Of a DNA stretch of 50,217 nt, positions 23,001 through 32,764 are shown one piece after another. This stretch comes from Didymodactylos carnosus. Its lineage: Eukaryota > Rotifera > Eurotatoria > Philodinida > Philodinidae. A program made the translations under genes and the position numbers. Each line of letters starts with the position of its first letter. Within the stretch, counting starts at the first letter, position 1. The stretch spans positions 1-50,217 of the forward strand of contig CAJNOQ010000451.1 of assembly GCA_905250885.1 (NCBI GenBank), written 5' to 3'. The notes below the pieces were generated by a model. That model worked only from the letters and a program-made list of their open reading frames with translations, had not been told where the DNA came from and searched no databases.

Positions 23001-23566
23001 ATGCTAGGGAGTCTGGCATATGCTAAAAAGAAGGATCACGCATAATTTATTCTGCTCTATTGTGTGAATCTTCTTGAAGATCTATTTTAAATGACTTTCT
23101 CTTAGACATTTTTTGGTCATTTTCGAAAGGAAATAATTATGTTTCAGTATTTCATCAATGGAACTATTCAAAAACAAAACCTTTCCCTCATTAGTATTGT
23201 CAGCGTCAGAGTGGAGAGGGAAATATTCTGCTAAAATTGGGTATTTTGATTGTTAATTGAGATCCATAAGATTACTGCGCATGTTTTACACTTGTACATG
23301 TTCTATATTTTGCATATTTTCAACAGATACTAAGGCAAGATTTTTTTCTCATTAATGCTTCTCAGTTTATATCAATATAGCGAATTTTTGTCTCTCAGTG
23401 GTTATACCTTTTTATATCAGTCGATGTACTGGTAGTTATCTCATTACAATACAAATAAACCTCAATAGTTCTACAACTATTTTGCATTGTAATGAAATCA
23501 TAGTGTAGACAATATCGTATGTAAATAAACTAATTTTTTTTATTATTAAAAATGTGATTTCGTGCA
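23001..23566. other. Intergenic, nothing recognised
   Basis: AT-rich DNA downstream of the ADP-ribosyltransferase pseudogene, with no motif, repeat or coding signal I can support. Confidence 0.45.
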
Positions 23567-23721
23567 GTGTTTCTAATGAGACTTTTAAGCAAAGTGGTTT
23601 TCCACAGTTTACCACTGCATTCTCCACGTTTTCCCTGCTAAATACAGAGTGAAAATCGAATTTTCAAACTGGAAAACCACTTTGTTCTCGCGGGTACCAC
23701 CAATCATTAGAAACACTGATT
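23565..23721. repeat. Small palindromic repeat
   Basis: CAGTGTTTCTAATGA near 23566-23580 is mirrored by TCATTAGAAACACTG near 23705-23719. Internally AAGTGGTTTTCCA is mirrored by TGGAAAACCACTT. This is consistent with a ~155-bp MITE-like sequence. Confidence 0.7.
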
Positions 23722-23839
23722 TCGTGTGTTCTTTAAAGCGCGGTGTTATGTCACGCATTAGAGTCATGCCATAAGGGAGAAATCATAGTTAAGGCTACCC
23801 CCCTTCTTTTTTACCCTCTTGGAAACCGGGGAAGCCGAT

Positions 23840-24270
23840 GTTGGATCGGGTTCAAATTTATACCAGAGATAGAACACCGAAAAAGAAAATAGATTTATTT
23901 TTGCCCAGAATTTTCTGACGTGTTCTTCTATGGGTTTTCTGGGAAACTCCGATTTTCATCCAGTCACATTATAAAAAATAGTCCGATAGAGCTCAAAATT
24001 TTACCACAGATACTTCAGATCCTATCTCAGGTTGTTTTTTTTCTTTTCGAAAAAAATGCTTTCCTTCTCGAGATATTCGAAAAATACTGAAAATGCCATA
24101 TAAAAAAATGGTTTTTCATTTTGAAAACCTTTCCACACCAAAAGTTGAAATAGAAAATGCTTTTAAAAAACCGACCCTGAGATAGAATCTGAAGTATCTG
24201 TGGTAAAATTTTGAGCTCCATCGGACCATTTTTTCGAGGGGTCGTAATGTGACTGGATTGAAGGGACTAT
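23840..24270. mobile_element. Foldback element, family shared with 32.1-kb copy
   Basis: The left part near 23960-24029 (CAGTCACATTATA ... ACTTCAGATCCTATCTCAGG) is the reverse complement of about 24176-24255. The outer segment AAATTTATACCAGAGATAGA (about 23855) and the inner segment CATTTTTTCGAGGG(G/A)TCG both recur in the element at about 32040-32388, so the two belong to one repeat family. No coding potential. Confidence 0.75.
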
Positions 24271-24449
24271 GGAAAAAACGCATAGTGAGAAAACATATAT
24301 TGTATACAGGGCTCTGTTTTACAGGGCATTTGTGGCTATGCTTATATCTCGAAAACTCGTTAGAAAATTCTGGGAACATCCCGTTTTAAAGAGCACACTT
24401 TCTTCTATCATGTTATACATAAGAAAAAAATTTGAATATACAAGAAAGG

Positions 24450-24660
24450 AGAGAAAGTACCCTTAAGGTTATTGCGCACGAATATATTCACGACTATGGT
24501 GCAAGACTGTGGTCAAGGTTATTGTGCAAGAACATTCAAGGTTATTGCATCAGTCTTGGTCAACGAGATAGAACAGTTCTAGGATCGTGCAAGAACCTAG
24601 AATATGACATGATGTCACAGTATTGCATAATCAGGGCATCAGACTTCGTTTCTTAAGATT
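24450..24660. repeat. Degenerate short tandem-like repeats (AAGGTTATTGYRC)
   Basis: AAGGTTATTGCGCACGA, AAGGTTATTGTGCAAGA and AAGGTTATTGCATCAG occur within about 90 bp, with related ATTGCATAATC / TTGTGCAACG words after them. This is a diverged satellite-like patch without coding potential. Confidence 0.55.
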
Positions 24661-24914
24661 GTGCAACGGCTTAGTATATATATGTGCGTGTTTTGTGTAA
24701 CAGAGTGTGCTATTTTTGTATCAAGTTTTCTCAAATAAAACGTTAGATGAGCAAGATCTTAGTTCACCCGGGAACCAAACACACGATGTGGAACGAATAT
24801 TCGTCCGATACATATTAAAGTTCAAAAATGTGTTAACTTTTGCAACTATTTGATTAAAACGTATCTTTGACTAGTGAATACTATTTTCCATTTATGTTCA
24901 TTAGCAGATACATT

Positions 24915-25375
24915 TACAGAGATGGGCGAGTCCGGAGGGGTATCCAAGTCGAATCCGAATCTTTAAAAATCTAATCCGAGTCCAAGTCCTAAATACTTAT
25001 AACCGAGTCCAGAGTCCAATCCTAGTTCACTAATATTTAGATCCTTTCTTTACTGCTATAGTTTATTTTTTTTATTTACTAGCAAACAACGTACTATAGT
25101 CATCATAATATTTAGAGCGAGTAATGTTCTCGATATTGTAGCCTATAATCGAATTGCATGATACATACAAGCATGGCTCACATTTGAACTCAGAACAATA
25201 AAAGCAAAAGAAAAAATCAAAATTTTCTGTTCATTTATCTAAAAATTTGAATCGATCAACTCGAAGTCCATAAAAACTTAAGTCCGAGTCTGATTCTTTA
25301 AAAAAAACCTCCAGTCAAAGTCCGAGTCTCCCAGAAAAAGCGCAAGTCCGGACTTGTCGAGTCCTGCACGTTTAT
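24915..25375. repeat. GAGTCC/AAGTCC-rich repeat, possibly TIR element
   Basis: Both ends of this interval (24925-25030 and 25260-25370) are dense in GAGTCCGGA, GAGTCCGAGTC and AAGTCCGAGTC words, separated by ordinary AT-rich DNA. This hints at an element with subterminal repeats. It ends about 30 bp before the CSTF1 start codon. No target duplication was found. Confidence 0.5.
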
Positions 25376-25405
25376 TTATCTTTTTTTCTAGATCTAAAGC
25401 CAGCA

Positions 25406-27240
25406 ATGAATATTGAGTCGACTCCGATCGCTACCTCTCTTAACAATAATCAAATCGTACATATTTATTTTAATACATTTCATAGCAATATTTTCATGTG
25501 CTTTTACTTTAGATCCGAAGTGAAACTCGTCTAAGAGAGACAACGTATCGTTTGATCATTAGTCAATTATTGTATGATGGACATCTACAGCTTGCCGTTC
25601 AATTATCAAATCAGTTACAGGTTCGTGTGAGAAAATTATTGTCGTTATAGCTGGCTCTGACTTATTTTATTTTTTCTCTAATTATTATCATTTTTGTTTA
25701 GACTGCTCCAATGTGTCCTCCATCGGATCGTTTAACTCACATTGTTCGTCTAGGATTAAAATCTGAAGAGGATATCGAAAGTACAAGAAGATCAATTACA
25801 ACATCAATTGTAACTGAAAATATTCAAGATATTGGTACGATTATAGTTGAAATTATGTGGGAAAATACTTGTTTTGTTTGAACTGAGAAGTGAAAATATT
25901 TGTTCTATTTAGGTTTGGATTTTGATTACAAATCAGATTCGTTAATTTCTAGTCCCGATGCTGGTTCTTATGAAACATGTTATGTCACCGCTCATAAAGC
26001 ACCATGTAGGACAGCTGTATTCGATTCAACAGGATCTGTTATTGCCACTGGATCGGCTGATGCTTCAATTAAAATATTAGATGTGGATAGGTACAATTGC
26101 TTTAGCTCAATGTCATAACTTGATCTTAGTTGAGTAGTCGATTATAGTACCCTGTAATGTTTTAACTTGATTTCTGTGGTTATACTACGTAGCAAAACGG
26201 TCCTTGGTTAGCCATCCACTTGTCAGAATCATTTTTATATCTGTTTTAGAATGTTAATCAAAAATCTGGATTTTTCATCTCAATCGGATCAAAACTTAGA
26301 AAATCATCCGGTCATTCGTACATTATACGATCATGCTGACGAAGTAACATGTCTTGATTTTCATCCTTATGATCCAATTTTGGTTAGTGGTTCAAGAGAT
26401 TATACAATTAAATTTTTTGAATATGCTAAACCAAGTACAAAAAAGTCATTTCGAACAATGACAGAAGTGGATCAAATTCGATGTCTAAGTTTTCATCCAT
26501 CTGGTAAAAAGTAAACTATTTGATCACTCAACTCCATCTTTAGTCATGATTGTCTTCTTTTCAGGTGATTGGTTATTGGTTGGTACTCAAAATCCGATCG
26601 TCCGTCTATATGATGTTGAAACTGGCAAATGTTTTGTCTCGGCTCAACCACAAGAACAACACTCAAAAGCCATTACGTGTTTGAAATGGTCACCAAATGG
26701 CCGAATGTTTGCCACATCATCAAAAGATGGTACATTTAAAGTTTGGGATGGAGTAACGAATCGTTGTGTAAATACGTTTGAAAATGCCCATGCAAATGAA
26801 GAAGTTTGCAGTGTAGTGTTTACTAAAAATTCAAAATATTTATTAACAAGTGGTAAAGATTCACAAGTTCGATTATGGGAATTATCGACAGCGGTACGTC
26901 TATTGGTTTTCTAGATTATTTATTCAATAACATATGCATCTTTTTTTTTCTTTAGCGTTATCTACTTCATTATAGTGGCGCTGGTTCAATGGCTAAGCAA
27001 GAACATCGGGCTACATGTGTTTTTAATCATACTGAAGATTATGTTTTATATCCAGATGAAAAAGCGACAAGTCTATGTTGTTGGAATTCGAGAAATGCTG
27101 AAAGACAACGTTTACTAGGATTGGGTCATAATGCACCGGTGAAATGTATAGTACATAGTCCAGTAACATCAGCATTTGTATCATGTTCAGATGATCATCG
27201 TGCTCGATTCTGGTGTAAACGAACCTTATTATCGGATTAG
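25406..27240 (+). CDS. CSTF1: CSTF1, cleavage stimulation factor subunit 1 (50-kDa WD40 protein)
   Basis: Exons 25406-25456, 25513-25620, 25702-25834, 25913-26090, 26250-26503, 26565-26893 and 26956-27240 join in phase to 445 aa; vertebrate CSTF1 is 431 aa. The N-terminal part carries the dimerisation segment ([17 protein letters not shown]). It is followed by about six WD40 repeats, recognisable from [12 protein letters not shown], the stretch [55 protein letters not shown] and the closing [15 protein letters not shown]1 works in the nucleus in the CstF complex with CSTF2 and CSTF3, recognising the GU-rich element downstream of polyadenylation sites during mRNA 3'-end processing. Six introns are all short (56-159 bp). 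A strong acceptor (TTTTTTTCTAG) ends 14 nt before the ATG, so the first coding exon probably follows an untranslated exon or spliced leader. AATAAA at 27340-27345 is a likely poly(A) signal. The first 17 residues are less certain than the rest. Confidence 0.96.
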
Positions 27241-27339
27241 AATGAATAGCATTTAATATTGTATTTTTACTCAGGAACATTTTGTTCAAAGAAATTGTTC
27301 AGTTAAACGCGTTACTTTTGTGTTTTCTAAAAACTGTTA

Positions 27340-27345
27340 AATAAA
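27340..27345 (+). promoter_or_regulatory. Candidate polyadenylation signal of CSTF1
   Basis: A canonical AATAAA hexamer lies 100 nt after the CSTF1 stop codon and is followed by T-rich sequence. Confidence 0.6.
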
Positions 27346-27437
27346 ATTCATTTTCTGACCTTTTCTTGTCTTTTTGATATTTGTAAAGTCATCCAGAAAT
27401 TGAATTTTACATCATCGTATATCGGATTGAAGAGGCA

Positions 27438-27538
27438 GCACTAGAGGTGGCACTTTGCTAGTTACTCACCGTTACTTACTTCGTTACTAGTAACTAAGTT
27501 CGTAGTTACAAGTAAAGTAAAGGTAAAGTGCCAACCCT
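27438..27538. repeat. ~100-bp miniature palindrome
   Basis: CTAGAGGTGGCACTTT at the left is mirrored by AAAGTGCCAACCCTAG at the right. The inside (CGTTACTTACTTCGTTACTAG...) is repetitive in GTTAC words. It has the size and structure of a very small MITE. Confidence 0.65.
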
Positions 27539-27839
27539 AGACAGCACCAGTAGAAACATCACTATACGATTCAGGAGCGATTGAAATGGAAGATTATTCT
27601 CTTATATACTCAGGAGCGAGGGATGAAAGGAGAGTAGCTCACGGTGTTGCTATTTGTCTCGGAAAGTTAACAACCATCATATGGAAAAATTCCGGTAGAC
27701 GAGAGAGTTCTTAAGGGCAGGCTCGCAGAAACTCCTATTTTTACCACTATTATACAGGAACTCCGTAATTTTTTTCCGTTGCAGTGACCAACTTGAGCTA
27801 TAACGGAGAAAAATTAGTTGATCTTGTTCTTATAATGAT

Positions 27840-28345
27840 TTCATCATTACCAGCACATACCTCCAATATAAACAGATCCACCACACAACGCGAATGCATC
27901 CAGGCACCAAGAAATGGCACACAGTTGATTATGTCTTAGCAAATAGAAAATTTAGAATAGGTACCGAAGATGTTCAAGCATACATGGGAACAGTAGAGCG
28001 AGTTGAAACCGATCATAATCTACTTAGGACGAAAGTTGAAAAGCATCTAAAATATCGTCACAAGTACAGGCAACAATTACAATTTAAGACTAAAAAATGA
28101 TAGCTTGATGCAAGTTCTTCAGGGAAATATTGATAAAAAATTTTAAGATTGGTAGGATGAGAAAATATCTATTGATGAGAAATGTTCGAAGTTTATAGAG
28201 TATATACACGGTCAGATAGGAAAAATATATTTCAGATGATGATCGGAAAAAAAAGCAAAAAGAATGGTTGACCGATGAGGTACTGAAAATAATTAAAGAA
28301 AAAGAAAAAGCATATTTAGGTTGGTAAAGTAATCGTGGAAATGAA
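27840..28345 (+). mobile_element. Non-LTR retrotransposon remnant (endonuclease C-terminus and linker)
   Basis: The frame at 27894-28100 reads HPGTKKWHTVDYVLANRKFR and later VETDHNLLRTKV. This is the end of an apurinic-type endonuclease domain (exonuclease/endonuclease/phosphatase fold) as in CR1/Jockey/RTE-like ORF2 proteins, where W-x-x-(I/V)-D-Y and T-D-H-x-L carry active-site residues. About 160 bp later, in another frame, EWLTDEVLKIIKEKEKAYLGW fits the linker before the reverse transcriptase. Frame breaks and the missing RT show it is dead. Confidence 0.75.
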
Positions 28346-30760
28346 AATGAAAAAAATTCAGCAATAAATATCCCTGTCTTATTAAACTATAGTTAAAAAT
28401 AAAATTGATAAATGTCAAACTGAATATTCGAATGAAATGAGTTCTGATATGGAAAAACTTTTTTCACACTGTATTTCTGAAACCGAATCACTTAAGATTC
28501 AGAGGTGATAGCCTGATACTACACTCTACATCAATTTTCTTACGATGATTTTACTACAAAGATCAGATGAGTACGTTTCATTTCATTTTATTCTTGTGTA
28601 ATTTTTGGTTATTTTCACCCCACAGCGTGTTTTTTGGTTTTGGAAATGTGGATATTTTACTTATCTTTATCTTATATTAATGAAGGCATTTTTTATTCAC
28701 ATTGTATAAAGCGTTTAAAATCACCCTAGTGAGTCGAAACTTTGTATATGGAAATATTCATAGGATAAGTTACATTATAAGTTAGCTGAGCTCAAGAAAT
28801 TTTACATCTCAGTCTTCTGCAAAACTCTTACTTATCATCGTTTTTTAGAATAAAATTTCTTGAACTGAGCTAAATACTTAATCTTTAAATCCAAAAATGT
28901 GTTCATAGAATAACTCAATATGCTCTACAAGACAAAAAGATCAAAATCTCTTCATCACAGATTTCCAGATGGATGTTTTCCAAAGATCCACTTCAGAAGG
29001 CTGTATAGGCACGAACATTTATCAAATTCGTGATCAACATCAGAAATTTACCTATAATCATGTATGTTTCGACGAAAAAGCAGTGTAACATCTGGGGTGG
29101 TCTCCTCGTTAGTACAGCCGAAAGTGATGGCATTGTGTTCTATTTTAAAGAAGCTAATTGTACAATTATATTTTTGACATACTTTCTTGCCGAATGTGAT
29201 AATGATGTAGATGCTACGAAAATCTGCTATATCCATATACACTCGGACATTATCACACTACCTTAACTCTTTGATATCTCTAGCACTGTATGATTATGAT
29301 AGTGATTACGGTACTGTTTTCACTTTTGCAACGAAAATGAGCGTCGTTATACAATTGCAGAAAAACAGAATTCTGTTCAATTACACATCTAGTTGATCCT
29401 CTAAATTGAGCACTTGGCTTTAAGTTTTTTGTAGACTGGTTCGATGCTTACTACAATAGTGTTTTTACAATCTAATAAATTAAAAGAGTTTCTCATAAAC
29501 ATAAATTGTTAAAGAAATCGAAATTTCAGAGTAAAGTACATTTTAAGAAAATCATTGAAACAGAACACAGATTAAAAAAAACTAGAACTGCACCTAGTAT
29601 AATAAAAGACATCACGTCTTTATTATTCATTAACACAACATAAAAAGAAGAAAAAAAACCCTAAACAATCTTTCACTCGAGCCTTTATGAGCATTGTTAC
29701 ATTATTTTCTCATTAATAACGATGAATATTAATTTTAGATGACATCGTTAAGCACCACAAGCTCAACAAGTCTGGATAATGTTGAGGAATAAACAGATGC
29801 ATGAGGATAATAAAATTGTATAGATTTAGATTAATCATAATCATTGCATAAAACACATGCGATATTTTCGTTTAATTTATAACATTGACGAATATAATTA
29901 TACATTGCATAATCGAAGAAGTGATAATATAGATCGTAGAAAATGATACTATTTATTCGGACGGTGATTGTGAAATGTATATTCGATTTATTCGGGTATT
30001 GATTTTAATTCGCGTCGTCGCTTTTCTTCTTCTAAAATAGAAGAATATATATCAATATCAAGGAGAAAATCATTGTTCTAAAAATAATGCAGAAGTGATC
30101 CTGTTTACAAAAGTCTGTGAAAAAGTTCTGAACAAGTGCTCTCGGAAGATATTTATTTATTTATTTGAACAAAAGAAGGCTGTTTCTAATCTACACATTA
30201 AATCAAACATGCTTGATAAACTGAAGTTTGGCGTTTTGTCTGTATAGCCCTCTAGTGAATTTTTAATATTTTTGTCAGACGTTCTTTTTCAATCACAATC
30301 GATACTCGTTCTTTTCACATTCATTAATGCCCAAAAAAATAGCAGTTTTGTTCATCGATAGCATTATGGCATTCTGGAATACCACTCCACACTTCTGAAT
30401 TTGTTTTAACATCAGTTTTGTAGAATTATGCCTCGTAAAGTTTCACTGAATATTTTACATGTGTGAAAATGAGAGTTAAGTTGAAACTTTTACAAAAGAA
30501 AACATTGTATGTAAAAAGCGAACAAAAAGGTTCAAGAATGAGTTATCGATAGTATATTAATGCTCAGAATATCGTAAATGTCAATTGAAGCAAATCAATA
30601 TTCAGGTGGTAGGTCTTTCCATTAGATGCTCATATAATTAAAACAAACGAAAATTAACGATTAATCTTCCATCTCCATTAAGAGACAACGACAGATGATT
30701 AATAATAGACTCACATTTACTCAGATACGAAAAGCCCATACCAGTGATACATCAGCATAC
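28346..30760. other. Intergenic, no gene recognised
   Basis: AT-rich DNA. One small hairpin (AGCTGAGCTCAAGAAATTTTA near 28777, mirrored near 28851-28871) and another around 29188/29248 are visible. Short open frames at 29030-29396 have no recognisable content. The first part may still be decayed retrotransposon sequence. Confidence 0.45.
28777..28871. repeat. Short palindrome
   Basis: The left arm AGCTGAGCTCAAGAAATTTT is complemented by AAAATTTCTTGAACTGAGCT at the right, with a ~50-nt loop and one or two mismatches. Confidence 0.75.
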
Positions 30761-30761
30761 A

Positions 30762-31370
30762 GAAATTGATCGTAGCTTCTCAAAAGAGATACATTATATA
30801 TTCTCAAAAGAGATACAAATCCATATTTTACAATGCATCTGTTTTAATCAATTAAAAAGTATCTCTTTTGAGAAACGAATATTTTGGCAAGAAATTGCGT
30901 TTCTCAAAAGAGATACATTTTCTCTCATTTCCATATTCCACATAAAAGTTAAATTAAACAAGAGGTAGAAGCAATCAAGATTATCTTAAGTAGTAATTAG
31001 TACTTATATTTAAAAAAGAATTATTTTTCATAAAGAAGTTAATTTGTCAACTGTTTATAATTTTAATCTTCGCTGTCTTCATCCTCATCCGTGCTAATAT
31101 CCCGTATCACGAGTTTTCTTAAAAACTTCCAAATAATTGTATCCTAAATGTCGACAAAGTCGTTGATATTCTTCTAAGTCTATTTCTTCACTCAATAATA
31201 AAAACACGATGTTGATCACAATATTCATCTTGGTTCTGCCAGACAAGCATTATTGAGTGAAGAAATAGACTTAGAAGAATATCAACGACTTTGTACTTTT
31301 TAATTGATTAAAACAAATGCATTGTAAAATATGGATTTGTATCTCTTTTGAGACGTAGCCGAAATTGATA
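30762..31370. mobile_element. Composite palindromic element carrying TCTCAAAAGAGATA motifs
   Basis: The outer arms match inversely: AGAAATTGATCGTAGC at the left against GACGTAGCCGAAATTGATA at the right, and ATCCATATTTTACAATGCAT near 30820 against its complement near 31315-31335. TCTCAAAAGAGATA occurs five times (near 30778, 30802, 30902, and inverted near 30860 and 31340). An internal hairpin with perfect 44-bp arms lies at 31154-31197 and 31251-31294. No protein is encoded. Confidence 0.75.
31154..31294. repeat. Perfect 44-bp inverted repeat
   Basis: 31154-31197 (ACAAAGTCGTTGATATTCTT onward) is the exact reverse complement of 31251-31294, with a 53-nt loop. I see no mismatch in the arms, which is exceptional in this otherwise diverged repeat landscape. 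Confidence 0.9.
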
Positions 31371-31552
31371 CAAACATTGCTAGAGTACATCATAAAAGGC
31401 AGGAGTAGAGATATGTGACTCCAGTCTGAAAACGCTTTTTCATGTATTAGATAAGAGTCATTTGAAATTATTCCGGTTATAGTAAATATAATTTTCCTGT
31501 TGTTTCTCCCATTATCTGTTCTTAGCTACGTCTGGAGGAGACGAGGTTTTAG

Positions 31553-31674
31553 CATTGGCGCAACTAGAATATTAGCGACCCACTTGTTTCATTGGGCCAA
31601 GCGGTACAGACTGAGCTTATTTTTCGCTGTGGCCCTAACACATGGGGCGCTAATATTTCTAGTTGCACCAATGT
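31553..31674. repeat. ~120-bp miniature inverted-repeat sequence
   Basis: CATTGGCGCAACTAGAATAT at the left is mirrored by ATATTTCTAGTTGCACCAATG at the right. The inner ATTAGCG is mirrored by CGCTAAT. Loop about 70 nt. The 68-codon open frame over it is incidental. Confidence 0.75.
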
Positions 31675-32039
31675 GTTGCAGCACAATGAACCAGAATGAA
31701 TGTTAGTTTATTATACGTTTCAATTTCAGAAACAGGTCTTTTCTACTGATTTTCCCACGTTTTGTTACACTCATTCAGTTCTTATAGATTTTGCATCCAT
31801 CAATATCGTCAACGAAAGTAGTGACTAATTTGTTCTCCGTACGGTTTCGCTACATATAATTCGAATGTATTTAGTGATTCCTCGTATGCCATACTATTAC
31901 GTTGTTCATTCTATCAGTACAAGATAGTTCCATTTCGGTCGGTTTCATTCTGTCGTCTTGCAAACCTCAAGTAGTGCAGTTACTGTCTAGTTTACACTAG
32001 TGTTGGCCATTTATTCGAATTAACAGCTCGTCGTTAAGG

Positions 32040-32388
32040 TCCCCTCCCCCTCTTCCCTATTTTTTCGCCTTGTGTTACGAAATGCGGAAGTACGCACGAT
32101 TGAGCCCAAATTTATATCAGAGATAGAACAGCGAAAAAGAAAATCGATGTACTTCTGCTTAGATTTTTGTCACTTCTATGGGTTTTATGGGACCTCCGGT
32201 TGGACCATTTTTTCGAGGGATCGTAATGTGGCTGGATAGAAGATGAGATCTTCAGAAAACCCATAGAAGTTCATGTGACAAAAATCTGAGCAGAAGTACA
32301 TCGTTCACTGTTCTGTCCCTGGTATAAATTTGAGCTCAATCGGACGTGTACTTCCGCATTTGGCAACAAGATGAAACAAAGAGGGGTT
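32040..32388. mobile_element. Foldback element, family shared with 23.8-24.3 kb
   Basis: The left arm around 32081-32185 (ATGCGGAAGTACG ... CACTTCTATGGGTTTT) returns inverted at about 32255-32360 (AAAACCCATAGAAG ... CTTCCGCAT). CCCCTC/GAGGGG at the outer ends may extend the arms. The centre CATTTTTTCGAGGGATCG and the arm segment AGAGATAGAACA are shared with the 23.8-kb copy. Confidence 0.8.
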
Positions 32389-32764
32389 ACCCTTAGATGG
32401 ACTTTGGATAAAAGAACTGGTCAATTTTTCGTGTATACTCTCACCTCAATAATGGTCCAGAGTCTCTAAATGGTTGAATTACACGACAATACATATTTAG
32501 AAAAAAACTACTTTTACCAACATTTCTACAAATAGCTCAGCAGATGCTGAGAGGCTGATCATTCGATACTGAAAAAAAGTCACTTGTGTGTCTTACAAAA
32601 TTTTGTAAATGAGCTTCTTTTAACATTTCTTTCGGAATTATTTATTTTTCTGTCCAATGTCAGACAGTACCTTTGAGTAATACTGCCATAAAGTATCTTT
32701 TTCATGAAGTAAAAAAGAAGTTTTTTATATGGCATGATATATAATACGGCAGTTTTTATCGTAT
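32389..32764. other. 3' flank of PDE1
   Basis: Nothing is recognised except a minus-strand AATAAA at about 32646-32641, roughly 120 nt downstream of the PDE1 stop and a plausible poly(A) signal. Confidence 0.5.
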
